A program made the position numbers and the translations under genes. From the NCBI RefSeq assembly GCF_900186125.1, contig NZ_FYBQ01000011.1, positions 1-64,000 of the forward strand: a stretch of DNA of 64,000 nucleotides, given 5' to 3'. The number at the start of each line of letters is the position of its first letter. The stretch's first letter is position 1. Below, piece by piece: positions 19,458 to 31,505 of the stretch. The stretch comes from Listeria goaensis (GTDB taxonomy: Bacteria > Bacillota > Bacilli > Lactobacillales > Listeriaceae). The notes beneath the pieces are model-generated. The model saw only the letters and a program-made list of their open reading frames with translations, had not been told where the DNA came from and did not search any database.

Positions 19458-20807
19458 TTAAAATAATTTTAAAATCCCAGTCGCGCTTAGAAAGACAAAG
19501 ATAATCGCGATAGGAGCAATGTATTTGATGATAAAAAGCCAGACAATGAAGGTTTTTTTGCCAAAATGACTACTTGCCGTAAATTCATCTTGTAAAAGCT
19601 GTCTAGGCAGTCGGTAACCGACGAAAATGGAAATGAATAAGGCGCCGACTGGAAGGATGATATTGGAAACGAGATAGTCTGCGAATTCAAAGAAGGTAAG
19701 GCCGAAGAGGTGAATATCATTCCACACGCCGAAACTAAGCGCCGACGGAACGGCCATAATCATGATAAGCACTCCCATCCACGTACTTGCTTTTTTTCGA
19801 GAAACGCCGCTGGACATAATCGGTGCTACCGTTGCTTCGAGCATGGAAAAGCTTGACGTAAGGGCTGCAAAAAGGAACAGAATAAGGAAAATGACAAAGA
19901 AGAATGTTCCAAATGGCAGTTGGTTGAAAATCGATGGCAGGATGACGAATAATAAGCCGGGGCCTGCGTCAGGCGTGATTCCGAATGCAAAGGCTGCTGG
20001 AAAGATAGCGAGCCCTGCAAGAAGCGAAACACAGACATTCAAAAGAGCGATAGAAATGGCAGATTGCGGCAAGCTGACAGATTTATCTAAGTAAGAACTG
20101 TAGGTGACCATAACCGAGATACCAACGCTTAGTGAGAAGAAGGCTTGCCCGAGCGTGATTAAAATCGTGTTGGCTGTCATATGTGTGAAGTCAGGTTTCA
20201 AGAAAAATTGTACGCCGCTCATCGCACCGTCAAGCGTTAATGAGCGAATAATCAAGACAAGAAATAATAGAAAAAGTGCCGGCATCATAAATTTGCTCAT
20301 TTTCTCGATTCCAGATACGACTCCGCGGTTAATAACGAAAACATTTAGTAGGATAAAAATGAAGGTAGCGATAAGTGAAAGGTACGGGTTGGCTGTTGTG
20401 CGACTAAATTCCTGTAGTAATTCAGTTTGCGTGGCACCCGCTAAGCTCATTGATAAGGCTTTAAAGAGGTAAGTAATAATCCAGCCACCTACAACGCTGT
20501 AGAAAGAAAACAGAATACTTGCGCCAACAACGCCTAGTTTTCCAAGTAAGTTCCATTTTGATTTTGGAGCGAGTGTTTTATAAGCTAAAATGGCGTCACC
20601 GCCTGAACTGCGACCGATAATAAATTCGGCCATTAAGATAGGCATAACAACAAGGAGCGTGATGGCGAGGAAAAGTAGAAAAAATGCTCCTCCGCCTGCT
20701 GTTGCCGCTACATATGGCAATTTCCAAATGGCACCAATCCCGATAGCTGATCCAGCCGATGCCAATATAAAGCCTATTTTAGAACCCCATTTTTCTTTTT
20801 GATGCAT
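19458..20807 (-). CDS. Sodium-dependent neurotransmitter-symporter family transporter
   Basis: The protein has 449 residues and about eleven membrane segments. The N-terminal block WGSKIGFILASAGSAIGIGAIWKLPYVAA matches the first helix of the NSS (SNF) family, with the unwound Na+/substrate-binding segment (here GSAIGIGAIWKLPY). Members import amino acids or related amines with Na+. The substrate here cannot be told from sequence. GAAAGGGG lies just before the ATG. It is monocistronic and divergent from pcrB. Confidence 0.92.
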   Translation of the reverse strand: MHQKEKWGSKIGFILASAGSAIGIGAIWKLPYVAATAGGGAFFLLFLAITLLVVMPILMAEFIIGRSSGGDAILAYKTLAPKSKWNLLGKLGVVGASILFSFYSVVGGWIITYLFKALSMSLAGATQTELLQEFSRTTANPYLSLIATFIFILLNVFVINRGVVSGIEKMSKFMMPALFLLFLVLIIRSLTLDGAMSGVQFFLKPDFTHMTANTILITLGQAFFSLSVGISVMVTYSSYLDKSVSLPQSAISIALLNVCVSLLAGLAIFPAAFAFGITPDAGPGLLFVILPSIFNQLPFGTFFFVIFLILFLFAALTSSFSMLEATVAPIMSSGVSRKKASTWMGVLIMIMAVPSALSFGVWNDIHLFGLTFFEFADYLVSNIILPVGALFISIFVGYRLPRQLLQDEFTASSHFGKKTFIVWLFIIKYIAPIAIIFVFLSATGILKLF

Positions 20808-20838
20808 AAAATTCCCCTTTCAAAGTGATGTAAGGTTA

Positions 20839-20847
20839 ATCATATCA
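20839..20847 (-). promoter_or_regulatory. Extended -10 promoter of the symporter gene
   Basis: Minus-strand reading gives TGATATGAT, an extended -10 with TATGAT, 32 bases before the start codon. No convincing -35 is seen at normal spacing. Confidence 0.4.
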
Positions 20848-20935
20848 AAAAAGTCTTTTATTTAAAGCAAGTTTTTAGAAAAAGTTCAAAAAAAGTTAAA
20901 TTCTCGTTTGAACAGATGAATGAAAAACAAACAAA

Positions 20936-20944
20936 TGCTATAAT
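20936..20944 (+). promoter_or_regulatory. Extended -10 promoter of the pcrB operon
   Basis: TGCTATAAT is an ideal extended -10 element about 50 bases before pcrB. The -35 region is AT-rich and poor. Confidence 0.55.
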
Positions 20945-20994
20945 AGATTAGTCTAGCGATTAAAATTGGAATTTTAGTAAGGGAGTCTATGCGT

Positions 20995-21693
20995 GTGCGT
21001 CATTTATTTAAGATTGATCCAGCCAAACCATTGTCTGATGAAGCGGTTCAAATGCTCTTACAAAGTGAGACAGATGGTTTTATTATTGGCGGGACAGATG
21101 GAATTACTTTAGAAAATGTCACAGAAACGTACGAACGTTTTATGGAAACCGACTTGCCACTTTATTTGGAAATAAGTACGCCAGATATGATTTTACCTCT
21201 GGCTGACCAATTTTTAATTCCGATGGTTTTAAATACGCTTGATACAACTTGGTCGCATGGTTTACACGTTGACTTATTGCGTGAATATGCACCGCACGTC
21301 CCATTTAGGCGTATTTCGCCAGTTGGTTACGTCATTTTAAATCCAGAGGCAAAAGCGGCGATTAAAACCGGAGCGCTGACCAATTTGGAAGCAGAAACTG
21401 TTGCGGCGTACGCTGAATTAGCAGAACATTTTTTCCACCTACCGATTTTTTATGTGGAATATAGTGGCATGTTTGGTGACGTGACAATTTTGCGGGCAGT
21501 CAAAGCTGTGCTTAAGGAAACGAAATTATGGTATGGTGGGGGCATTCGCTCGCTTACAGATGCAAAAGAAATGGCGGAAGTGGCTGATGTCATCATCGTG
21601 GGTAATTTAATTTATGAAGATTTAGAAGAAGCGCTTGTTACGGCGCAAGTTTCAGCTCGTGCTAGCAGGTGCGAGGAAGATATGATAAAATAA
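20995..21693 (+). CDS. pcrB: Heptaprenylglyceryl phosphate synthase PcrB
   Basis: PcrB is a TIM-barrel prenyltransferase that joins heptaprenyl diphosphate to sn-glycerol-1-phosphate. The protein shows HLFKIDPAKPL, TDGFIIGGTDGI, LYLEIS, FYVEYSGMFGD, LWYGGGIRS and ADVIIVGNLIYEDLE. The GTG at 20995 is preferred to an ATG at 20989 because AAGGGAG is nine bases from the former and only three from the latter. It precedes pcrA by 31 bases, in the classic pcrB-pcrA-ligA order. Confidence 0.95.
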   Translation: MRHLFKIDPAKPLSDEAVQMLLQSETDGFIIGGTDGITLENVTETYERFMETDLPLYLEISTPDMILPLADQFLIPMVLNTLDTTWSHGLHVDLLREYAPHVPFRRISPVGYVILNPEAKAAIKTGALTNLEAETVAAYAELAEHFFHLPIFYVEYSGMFGDVTILRAVKAVLKETKLWYGGGIRSLTDAKEMAEVADVIIVGNLIYEDLEEALVTAQVSARASRCEEDMIK

Positions 21694-21724
21694 GAACAAA
21701 TGTTTGTGTGGTGGTGGATAAAAA

Positions 21725-23920
21725 ATGCAATTAAACAGTGAAGAACTTGTAAAAGGACTTAATAAGGAGCAAAAAAGGGCGGTAGAAACAACGGAAGGAC
21801 CGCTTTTAATTATGGCAGGAGCTGGTAGTGGGAAGACGCGTGTTTTAACGCACCGAATTGCGTATTTAATCAAAGAGCGCGAAGTGAATCCGTATAACAT
21901 TTTGGCGATTACGTTTACAAACAAAGCGGCGCGCGAAATGAAAGCGCGAGTTGTCGGGCTTCTTGGTGGTGTAGCGGAATCAATTTGGATTTCTACATTT
22001 CACTCCATGTGTGTCCGCATTTTAAGGCGCGACATCGAGCGAATTGGCTACGAGCGCAATTTTACAATTTTAGATAGTAGCGATCAGCTTTCCGTTATTA
22101 AAGGTATTTTAAAAGACAAAAATATTGATTCAAAAAAATATGAGCCACGCGGGATACTCGCTTCCATTAGCAACGCGAAAAATGAATTGATGGACGCGGC
22201 GGAGTATAAGCGCGAGGCGAGTGGCTACTATGATAATATGGTTGCAGAAGTTTACGAAGCGTATGAGAAGAAATTGAAAAAGAATCAGGCGCTCGATTTC
22301 GACGATTTAATCATGGTGACGATTCGCTTATTTGAGCGCGTACCAGATGTTTTAGAGTACTATCAGCGAAAATTTCAATACATTCACGTAGATGAATATC
22401 AAGATACGAACCACGCGCAGTATTTGCTCGTGAAACTTCTCGCGGCAAGACTTCAGAATTTGTGCGTCGTCGGGGACTCGGATCAGTCGATTTATGGCTG
22501 GCGCGGTGCTGATATTTCCAACATTTTGTCGTTTGAAAAGGATTATCCAAAGGCGCAAATGATTTTGCTTGAAGAGAACTACCGGTCGACAAAACGGATT
22601 TTAGAAGCGGCAAACCGTGTGATTGAAAATAACCGTAACCGCAAAGCGAAAAATTTGTGGACGAGCAATGACGAAGGCGCCAAAATTTTCTATCATAAAG
22701 CGCTCACTGAAAAAGAAGAGGCTTCCTATGTAGTAAGTAAAATTCAAGAAGAAGTGGCAAACAAAAATCGACCATTATCTGATTTTGCAATTCTGTACCG
22801 AACAAACGCCCAGTCGCGTGTCATGGAGGAATTCTTCATGAAATCGAACATGGCCTACACGATGGTCGGCGGCACAAAATTCTATGACCGTAAAGAAATT
22901 AAAGACATTTTAGCTTATTTGCGCCTCATTTCAAACAATGAAGATGACATTAGTTTGTCGCGCATCATTAACGTGCCGAAGCGCGGGGTGGGGGCTGGAT
23001 CGCTCGACAAAATAGCAAGTACAGCGAACGCGTATGACTTAACTTTATTTGAAGTGTTAAATCGCATCGAACTCGCCGGCATTCCCGCGAAAACGAGTAA
23101 ACAGTTGGTCGAATTCCACGATTTAATTCGCGGCTTTAGTCAAATGCAAGAATTTCTCTCTGTAACCGAGCTTGTAGAGCAAGTTTTGGATAAAACGGGA
23201 TATCGTGACATGCTGAAAAATGAAAGAACGATTGAAGCGCAGACGAGGCTCGAAAATATTGACGAGCTCCTTTCTGTTACGCAAAACTTCGAAAAAGAAA
23301 GTGAAGATAAGTCGCTTATCGCGTTTCTAACGGACTTGGCTCTTGTTGCCGATGTGGATCAATTAGAAGACGACTTAGAGCAAACTGGCGCGGTCACATT
23401 GATGACGCTTCACTCAGCAAAAGGGCTCGAGTTTCCAGTTGTCTTTTTAGTCGGCCTTGAAGAAGGCATTTTCCCACATTCGCGCGCTCTTTTTGAAGAA
23501 GATGAAATGGAAGAAGAACGTCGTTTAGCTTACGTAGGGATTACGCGGGCAGAAGAAGAATTGTTCTTAACGAGCGCCTATTCGCGCATGATTTTTGGGC
23601 GTTCAGCAGCCAACGTTGAATCCCGATTTATCGGCGAAATCCCACAAGATTTGCTTGAAACAGGCAACGAAAATAAATTAAAAGAAGTGCCGTTCAAACG
23701 TTCCACAATCAACACGAAACAAGTGGCGAATTACCAAACGAGCGGTGCTGAAAAAGTTGGTTGGTCTGTTGGCGACAAAGCGACCCATAAAAAATGGGGA
23801 ACTGGAACTGTTGTGAGCGTAAAAGGGGAAGGTAGCAATATGGAACTCGATATCGCTTTCCCAAGTCCAACTGGAATTAAACGATTACTGGCCGAATTCG
23901 CGCCAATTGAAAAAGTGTAA
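21725..23920 (+). CDS. pcrA: ATP-dependent DNA helicase PcrA
   Basis: PcrA is an essential 3'-5' superfamily 1A helicase (UvrD/Rep type) acting in repair and in clearing replication conflicts. Motif I is [14 protein letters not shown] near residue 36, motif II is VDEYQDTN, motif III is [11 protein letters not shown], and motif V is [15 protein letters not shown]. The C-terminal 50 residues ([18 protein letters not shown]) form the Tudor-like domain that contacts RNA polymerase in relatives. The length of 731 residues is typical. The ATG follows GTGGTGG. It is cotranscribed with ligA, 15 bases downstream. Confidence 0.98.
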   Translation: MQLNSEELVKGLNKEQKRAVETTEGPLLIMAGAGSGKTRVLTHRIAYLIKEREVNPYNILAITFTNKAAREMKARVVGLLGGVAESIWISTFHSMCVRILRRDIERIGYERNFTILDSSDQLSVIKGILKDKNIDSKKYEPRGILASISNAKNELMDAAEYKREASGYYDNMVAEVYEAYEKKLKKNQALDFDDLIMVTIRLFERVPDVLEYYQRKFQYIHVDEYQDTNHAQYLLVKLLAARLQNLCVVGDSDQSIYGWRGADISNILSFEKDYPKAQMILLEENYRSTKRILEAANRVIENNRNRKAKNLWTSNDEGAKIFYHKALTEKEEASYVVSKIQEEVANKNRPLSDFAILYRTNAQSRVMEEFFMKSNMAYTMVGGTKFYDRKEIKDILAYLRLISNNEDDISLSRIINVPKRGVGAGSLDKIASTANAYDLTLFEVLNRIELAGIPAKTSKQLVEFHDLIRGFSQMQEFLSVTELVEQVLDKTGYRDMLKNERTIEAQTRLENIDELLSVTQNFEKESEDKSLIAFLTDLALVADVDQLEDDLEQTGAVTLMTLHSAKGLEFPVVFLVGLEEGIFPHSRALFEEDEMEEERRLAYVGITRAEEELFLTSAYSRMIFGRSAANVESRFIGEIPQDLLETGNENKLKEVPFKRSTINTKQVANYQTSGAEKVGWSVGDKATHKKWGTGTVVSVKGEGSNMELDIAFPSPTGIKRLLAEFAPIEKV

Positions 23921-23926
23921 AGGTAG

Positions 23927-25945
<2,019 letters not shown>

Positions 25946-25948
25946 ATA

Positions 25949-27067
25949 ATGAAAAAATATTTAATACTCGTTTTGGCTTCGCTACTTGTACTCACAGGTT
26001 GTGCCCCAAAACTGTCATCAGATGAGAAAGTGGTCACAAAAGACGAAGAAAAGAAAAGCGAAACCGGAATTATGACGAAAAATCAAATTTCTGAGAATTA
26101 CTATAAGACGGTTCTGCCCTATAAAGCGAGTAAATCAAGAGGACTCGTTGTATCGAATATTTATTCGCGTTATGACATTAACGAATTAGAGTCTGGTTTA
26201 ATGCGTGTTTCGCAAAATGAATATTCACCGGACGATTACCTTTTCCAAGAAGGACAATATTTGGATAAAGAATTGTTAACGTCTTGGCTTAGTCGTAAAA
26301 GCGATAAAAATAAAGACGGTTTGAATCCAGTAGATAACGGTTTCGGTGCTAACCGTAATCCTATTTATTTAGCGCATATTTTAGAACAAAACTATTTGAA
26401 GAAAACGGATAAAGACACGGTCGCACTCGGTGGTGTATCCATTGCGCTCGCGATGAATTCCGTTGATTATTACCAAAAGGAACAATACGGTGACACATTT
26501 GAGCAAGAGATTAGCGATGATAAATTGTTATCAGAAGGAAAAGCAATGGCTCAAACGATTTTAACGCGAATTCGCCAAACGAAAGGGCTAGAAAATGTCC
26601 CCGTCACGATTGCCATTTATAAACAAGGCCGACGTGATGCCGTTGCCCCGGGGAATTATATCGCTTATGCAACAACAAACGGCAATGACATTGGCAACTT
26701 TAAAACAATCAAAGAAAAAAATTATGTTTTGCCAAGTGCAGAGGCACAATCTGACCACAAGGCAGACAATGATTCATTCTTAAACTTCCAGGCCGATATT
26801 GAAAAATACTATCCGAACTTCACTGGGGTTGTGGGACGCGCACGTTATGAAGATGGCCAAATGGCAGACTTAAACGTCGATATCCCCCTTCAATTTTACG
26901 GGGAAGCGGAAATTATCGGTTTCACGCAATATGTTACCGATTTAATTGGCAAGCATTTACCAAAAGAAGCGAATATCCAAGTTAGCATTTCAACTTCTGA
27001 TGGTCCTGCTGCATTAATTACGCGCAAACCAAGCGACAGCGCAGCGAACGCGCACATTTATAATTAA
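25949..27067 (+). CDS. camS: CamS family sex-pheromone-type lipoprotein
   Basis: The 372-residue protein starts with a lipoprotein signal peptide (MKKYLILVLASLLVLTGCAP), with lipidated Cys19 in the lipobox LTGC. The body matches the CamS family (YYKTVLPYKASKSRGLV, NGFGANRNPIYLAHILEQNYL, SISTSDGPAALITRKPSD). In staphylococci and enterococci the processed signal peptide of CamS-like lipoproteins acts as a peptide pheromone; the mature protein's role is unclear. It lies three bases after ligA and is followed by a terminator, the last gene of the pcrB operon. Confidence 0.93.
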   Translation: MKKYLILVLASLLVLTGCAPKLSSDEKVVTKDEEKKSETGIMTKNQISENYYKTVLPYKASKSRGLVVSNIYSRYDINELESGLMRVSQNEYSPDDYLFQEGQYLDKELLTSWLSRKSDKNKDGLNPVDNGFGANRNPIYLAHILEQNYLKKTDKDTVALGGVSIALAMNSVDYYQKEQYGDTFEQEISDDKLLSEGKAMAQTILTRIRQTKGLENVPVTIAIYKQGRRDAVAPGNYIAYATTNGNDIGNFKTIKEKNYVLPSAEAQSDHKADNDSFLNFQADIEKYYPNFTGVVGRARYEDGQMADLNVDIPLQFYGEAEIIGFTQYVTDLIGKHLPKEANIQVSISTSDGPAALITRKPSDSAANAHIYN

Positions 27068-27069
27068 TT

Positions 27070-27103
27070 AAAAAAGTTCCTAGCATTCGCTAGGAACTTT
27101 TCA
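27070..27103 (+). terminator. Terminator of the pcrB-pcrA-ligA-camS operon
   Basis: AAAAGTTCCTAGC and GCTAGGAACTTTT form a long perfect hairpin with an ATTC loop. Confidence 0.88.
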
Positions 27104-27142
27104 CGTTTTCCGGTATTTTTTATATCCGAATAGTCGCTTCTA

Positions 27143-27151
27143 TGATATAAT
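27143..27151 (+). promoter_or_regulatory. Extended -10 promoter of gatCAB
   Basis: TGATATAAT at 27143-27151 is a perfect extended -10 element, 40 bases before gatC. The -35 region is weak. Confidence 0.55.
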
Positions 27152-27190
27152 TTTACCATTAGTGGAAAAAACGAAAAGGAGGATGGCGTC

Positions 27191-27484
27191 TTGACGAACA
27201 TATCAAAAGAGACCGTTTTAAAAGTGGCCAATTTAGCTAAGCTTGATGTTTCTGGCGCAGAGGCAGATGTTTTTGCAGGCCAACTAGGCAATATTATTGA
27301 AATGGTGGAAAAACTGGACCAGCTAAATACAGCCAATGTTGAGCCAACTTCTCATGCAATTGAGGTTTCAAATGTTTTACGGGAAGATGTTTCTCACCCG
27401 GGATTAAAACGTGAAAAAGTACTCCGTAACGCGCCTGACACACAGGACGGCATGTTTAAAGTACCAACGATTTTAGAGGATTAA
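27191..27484 (+). CDS. gatC: Asp-tRNA(Asn)/Glu-tRNA(Gln) amidotransferase subunit GatC
   Basis: GatC is the 97-residue belt subunit that stabilises GatA on GatB. The sequence has the family pattern [31 protein letters not shown] and the C-terminal [16 protein letters not shown]. The TTG start is supported by AAAAGGAGGAT upstream and by family alignment. It is the first gene of gatCAB, with its own promoter after the camS terminator. Confidence 0.96.
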   Translation: MTNISKETVLKVANLAKLDVSGAEADVFAGQLGNIIEMVEKLDQLNTANVEPTSHAIEVSNVLREDVSHPGLKREKVLRNAPDTQDGMFKVPTILED

Positions 27485-27498
27485 GGAGGGAATTCATT

Positions 27499-28950
27499 TT
27501 GGGATTATTCGAACACTCAGTAAAAAACTTGCATGACATGCTCGTCAAAAAAGAAATTTCCCCTTTTGATTTGGTGAAAGAATCTTTTGACCGCATTGAG
27601 GCAGTAGAAGATAAAGTACAATCATTTATAACATTAAACAAAGAAACAGCGCTCGACGTCGCAGAAGAATTAGGCGATTCTGGCATTGATCCAGCAAACA
27701 TGCTCGCTGGCTTGCCAATCGGACTTAAAGATAATATTGTTACGAAAAACTTACGAACAACAGCGGCAAGTAAGATTTTATACAACTTTGACCCAATTTA
27801 TGATGCGACTGTCGTCTGGAAACTAAAACAAGCCCAAGTTATCAACATCGGAAAATTAAATATGGACGAGTTTGCGATGGGTTCATCGACCGAAACGTCT
27901 CATTTCCACAAAACATACAACCCGTGGGACTTATCGAAAGTACCTGGTGGGTCATCAGGCGGGAGTGCTGCTGCTGTAGCCGCGTCTGAAGTACTCTTCT
28001 CACTCGGTTCAGATACAGGTGGTTCCATCCGCCAGCCTGCCGCTTTTTGTGGCGTAGTCGGAATGAAACCTACATATGGCCGCATCTCTCGGTTTGGGCT
28101 CATTGCTTTTGCCTCGTCGCTTGATCAAATCGGTCCTATTACTCGGACGGTTGAGGATAATGCTTACTTGCTGCAAGCAATTTCTGGCGTAGATGAAAAT
28201 GACTCAACGTCGATTGACGCGCCTGTTGAAAACTTCTCAGAATACTTAACGGGTGATGTAAAAGGTCTTAAAATTGGTGTTCCAAAAGAGTACCTAGGCG
28301 ATGGTGTACAGCCTGGTGTGAAAACCGCTGTTATGGAAGCTTTAAAAACACTTGAAAAACTTGGCGCAACTTGGGAAGAAGTTTCCTTGCCGCATTCTGA
28401 ATACGGGGTAGCGAGTTACTATATTTTAGCCTCGAGTGAAGCGTCTTCGAACTTAGCGCGTTTTGATGGTGTGCGTTACGGTTATCGTACGGAAAATGCG
28501 AATTCGCTTGAAGAGCTTTACAAAAAAACGCGTTCAGAAGGCTTTGGCGACGAAGTAAAACGCCGGATTATGCTCGGAACTTATTCACTAAGCTCGGGTT
28601 ATTACGATGCGTATTACAAAAAAGCGCAGCAAGCGAGAACGCTTATTAAGCAAGATTTTGAAAAAGTTTTTGCGGACTACGATGTCATTATTGGACCAAG
28701 TACGCCGACGACTGCTTTTGATATTGATGGCATGATTCATGATCCAATTACGATGTATCAAAATGACTTATTAACGATTCCAATTAACTTGGCAGGACTT
28801 CCGGCGATTTCGGTTCCGTGTGGTCTAAGCGACGGTCTACCTGTAGGCTTACAAATTATTGGCAATCATTTTAAAGAAGGTCAAATTTATCAAGTTGCGC
28901 ATGCGTTTGAGCAAGCAACAGATTTTCATAAAGTAAAACCATCATTATAA
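27499..28950 (+). CDS. gatA: Asp-tRNA(Asn)/Glu-tRNA(Gln) amidotransferase subunit GatA
   Basis: GatA is the amidase-family glutaminase that feeds ammonia to GatB, allowing transamidation of Glu-tRNA(Gln). The Ser-cisSer-Lys triad is visible: Lys in [14 protein letters not shown], the first Ser in [14 protein letters not shown] and the nucleophile in [14 protein letters not shown]. The length of 483 residues is normal. A TTG start is supported by AAGGAGGG nine bases upstream. Confidence 0.98.
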   Translation: MGLFEHSVKNLHDMLVKKEISPFDLVKESFDRIEAVEDKVQSFITLNKETALDVAEELGDSGIDPANMLAGLPIGLKDNIVTKNLRTTAASKILYNFDPIYDATVVWKLKQAQVINIGKLNMDEFAMGSSTETSHFHKTYNPWDLSKVPGGSSGGSAAAVAASEVLFSLGSDTGGSIRQPAAFCGVVGMKPTYGRISRFGLIAFASSLDQIGPITRTVEDNAYLLQAISGVDENDSTSIDAPVENFSEYLTGDVKGLKIGVPKEYLGDGVQPGVKTAVMEALKTLEKLGATWEEVSLPHSEYGVASYYILASSEASSNLARFDGVRYGYRTENANSLEELYKKTRSEGFGDEVKRRIMLGTYSLSSGYYDAYYKKAQQARTLIKQDFEKVFADYDVIIGPSTPTTAFDIDGMIHDPITMYQNDLLTIPINLAGLPAISVPCGLSDGLPVGLQIIGNHFKEGQIYQVAHAFEQATDFHKVKPSL

Positions 28951-28965
28951 AAAGGCGGTGCAGTC

Positions 28966-30396
28966 ATGAATTTTGAAACTATTATCGGGCTTGAAGTCCA
29001 TGTTGAATTAAAAACAGAATCCAAAATTTTCTCTTCTGCTCCGGCGCATTTTGGTGCAGAACCGAATACAAATACTACGGTGGTCGATTTAGGGATGCCA
29101 GGCGTTTTACCTGTTTTAAATAAACGGGCAGTTGAGTTTGGTATGAAAGCTGCGATGGCAATCAATTGTGACATCGCGAAACATACGAAGTTTGACCGCA
29201 AAAACTACTTTTATCCAGATAATCCGAAAGCGTACCAAATTTCGCAATTCGATAAGCCAATCGGGGAACATGGGCACATCGAAATTGAAGTAGACGGACG
29301 CAAAAAGAAAATCGGCATTACGCGTCTTCACTTAGAAGAAGATGCTGGGAAAAATACGCATACGAATAAAGGTTACTCGCTTGTTGATATTAATCGTCAA
29401 GGGACGCCGCTTATTGAAATCGTATCAGAGCCAGATATTCGTTCTGCTGACGAGGCATACGCGTATCTTGAAAAATTAAAATCAATCATTCAATACACGG
29501 GTGTATCCGATGTGAAGATGGAAGAAGGCTCAATGCGGTGTGATGCGAATATTTCCATTCGTCCAGTTGGGCAAGAAGAATTTGGGGTTAAAACAGAGCT
29601 TAAAAATTTAAACTCCTTTAATAATGTGCGTAAAGGAATTGAATATGAAGAAAAACGCCAAGCAGAAGTGCTCATGGCAGGCGGCATCATCGAACAAGAA
29701 ACGCGCCGTTTTGATGAGGCAACAGGTAAAACATCACTTATGCGCGTGAAAGAAGGCTCTGATGATTATCGTTACTTCCCAGAACCAGATTTAGTCGATC
29801 TTTATATCGATGACGCATGGATGGAACGAATTCGTGCTGAAATTCCAGAGCTTCCAGACAAACGTCAAGCGCGCTACGTGAGCGAGCTAGGCTTGCCAAC
29901 CTATGACGCGATGGTGCTCACACTTACAAAGGAAATGTCTGATTTCTTTGAAGCTACTTTACAAGAAGGCGCAGACGCAAAACAGGTCTCCAACTGGCTT
30001 ATGGGCGAAGTGTCCGCTTACCTGAACGCCGAGCAAAAAGAGTTGCATGAAACAGGGCTGACGCCAGCAAACTTAGCTGGGATGATTCAGTTGATTGAAA
30101 AAGGCACGATTTCTTCTAAAATCGCTAAAAAAGTTTTCCGTGAGTTAGCCGAAAATGGTGGGGACGCGGAAGAAGTTGTCAAAGCGAAAGGGCTCGTACA
30201 AATTTCCGATGAAGGCGAATTACGCGCCATCATTTCTGGCATTTTAGACGGAAACGCGCAATCGATTGAGGATTACAAAAATGGTAAGGATCGTGCTGTT
30301 GGCTTCCTAGTTGGGCAAGTGATGAAAGCAACGAAAGGGCAAGCTAATCCGCCAATGGTAAATAAATTACTTATCGACGAAATGAATAAGCGCTAA
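28966..30396 (+). CDS. gatB: Asp-tRNA(Asn)/Glu-tRNA(Gln) amidotransferase subunit GatB
   Basis: GatB phosphorylates and amidates the misacylated tRNA. The protein opens with [20 protein letters not shown] and contains [47 protein letters not shown] and, at the C-terminus, the YqeY-like tail domain. The length of 476 residues is normal. AAAGGCGGTG lies before the ATG. The operon ends at a terminator shortly after. Confidence 0.98.
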   Translation: MNFETIIGLEVHVELKTESKIFSSAPAHFGAEPNTNTTVVDLGMPGVLPVLNKRAVEFGMKAAMAINCDIAKHTKFDRKNYFYPDNPKAYQISQFDKPIGEHGHIEIEVDGRKKKIGITRLHLEEDAGKNTHTNKGYSLVDINRQGTPLIEIVSEPDIRSADEAYAYLEKLKSIIQYTGVSDVKMEEGSMRCDANISIRPVGQEEFGVKTELKNLNSFNNVRKGIEYEEKRQAEVLMAGGIIEQETRRFDEATGKTSLMRVKEGSDDYRYFPEPDLVDLYIDDAWMERIRAEIPELPDKRQARYVSELGLPTYDAMVLTLTKEMSDFFEATLQEGADAKQVSNWLMGEVSAYLNAEQKELHETGLTPANLAGMIQLIEKGTISSKIAKKVFRELAENGGDAEEVVKAKGLVQISDEGELRAIISGILDGNAQSIEDYKNGKDRAVGFLVGQVMKATKGQANPPMVNKLLIDEMNKR

Positions 30397-30402
30397 GTAA
30401 AC

Positions 30403-30440
30403 TGGAAGGAGGGGCAACAAAAAGTCCCTTCTTTTTATTT
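30403..30440 (+). terminator. Terminator after gatB
   Basis: GAAGGAGGGGC and GTCCCTTC can pair with one bulge, followed by TTTTTATTTT. Confidence 0.65.
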
Positions 30441-30457
30441 TAAAAAAAGGCGCATTT

Positions 30458-30466
30458 TGCTATAAT
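30458..30466 (+). promoter_or_regulatory. Extended -10 promoter of dgkB
   Basis: TGCTATAAT is a perfect extended -10 element, about 65 bases before the dgkB start. Confidence 0.5.
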
Positions 30467-30530
30467 AAAAATGTTAGTGAAAATTTGTAGATAAAACGTA
30501 ATGAGTTTTATGCGAGAGAGGATGAATTCC

Positions 30531-31475
30531 ATGGCGAAGCGCGCCCGTGTCATCTATAATCCAACTTCAGGACGAGAAATCATAAAAAAGAATTTAGCAG
30601 ATGTGCTCATGGTTTTAGAAAATGCCGGTTATGTAACGTCAGCCCATGCGACAACACCAGAACCAGGTGATGCCGAACGTGAAGCTAGACGTGCCGTGCA
30701 AGAAAAATACGATTTAGTCGTCGCAGCAGGTGGCGATGGAACGATAAATGAAGTCATCAATGGGATTGCTGAACAAGAATACCGTCCAAAGGTTGGCATC
30801 ATTCCAACTGGGACAACGAATGATTTTGCGAGGGCGCTACACGTGCCGCGCGACGTTATGAAGGCAACGGAAATCATTGCTCGTGGTGATAGTGTGGCGA
30901 TGGATATTGGGAAGGCGAATGAAACGTACTTCATTAATATTGGCGGTGGCGGTCGGATTACGGAGCTAACCTATGATGTGCCAAGCAAGCTAAAAACGAT
31001 GCTTGGGCAACTCGCGTATTATTTGAAAGGGATTGAAATGCTCCCTTCTTTAAAAGCGACGGACGTGCGTGTCGAATATGATGATGGTGTCTTTGAAGGA
31101 AAAGCGATGTTCTTTTTACTTGGCTTGACGAACTCTATCGGAGGCTTCGAAAAAATTGCACCTGACGCAAAACTAGACGACGGCAAGTTTTCCCTCATCA
31201 TCTTGAAAAAAGTGAACTTAGCAGAATTTATTCGATTAGTGACGCTCGCCCTTCGCGGCGACCACATTAAGGAACCGAATATCATCTACGTGAAATCGAA
31301 AAAAGTCATTGTGACATCCGAAGAAAAAATGCTTATTAATCTTGACGGAGAACTTGGCGGAGAAACACCGATGACATTTGAAAATTTAAACCAACATATC
31401 GAATTTTTTGCCGATGTGCATGCCATTCCAGCAACTGATTTAGACAGCAAAAAACAAGCGGATTCTCAAATTTAA
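30531..31475 (+). CDS. dgkB: Diacylglycerol kinase DgkB
   Basis: DgkB phosphorylates diacylglycerol to phosphatidic acid, recycling the lipid released by lipoteichoic acid synthesis. The protein shows RVIYNPTSGRE at the N-terminus, the DAGK catalytic motif VVAAGGDGTINEVINGIA and the substrate-site block IIPTGTTNDFARALHVP. I place the start at 30531 rather than an ATG 30 bases upstream, because GAGAGGATGA lies just before it and family members begin with the RARVIYNP segment. The length is 314 residues. It is next to gatB, as in other Listeria by recalled order. Confidence 0.95.
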   Translation: MAKRARVIYNPTSGREIIKKNLADVLMVLENAGYVTSAHATTPEPGDAEREARRAVQEKYDLVVAAGGDGTINEVINGIAEQEYRPKVGIIPTGTTNDFARALHVPRDVMKATEIIARGDSVAMDIGKANETYFINIGGGGRITELTYDVPSKLKTMLGQLAYYLKGIEMLPSLKATDVRVEYDDGVFEGKAMFFLLGLTNSIGGFEKIAPDAKLDDGKFSLIILKKVNLAEFIRLVTLALRGDHIKEPNIIYVKSKKVIVTSEEKMLINLDGELGGETPMTFENLNQHIEFFADVHAIPATDLDSKKQADSQI

Positions 31476-31505
31476 AAAGGGTAAATGATAGGAGAAAGAG
31501 CGGAA

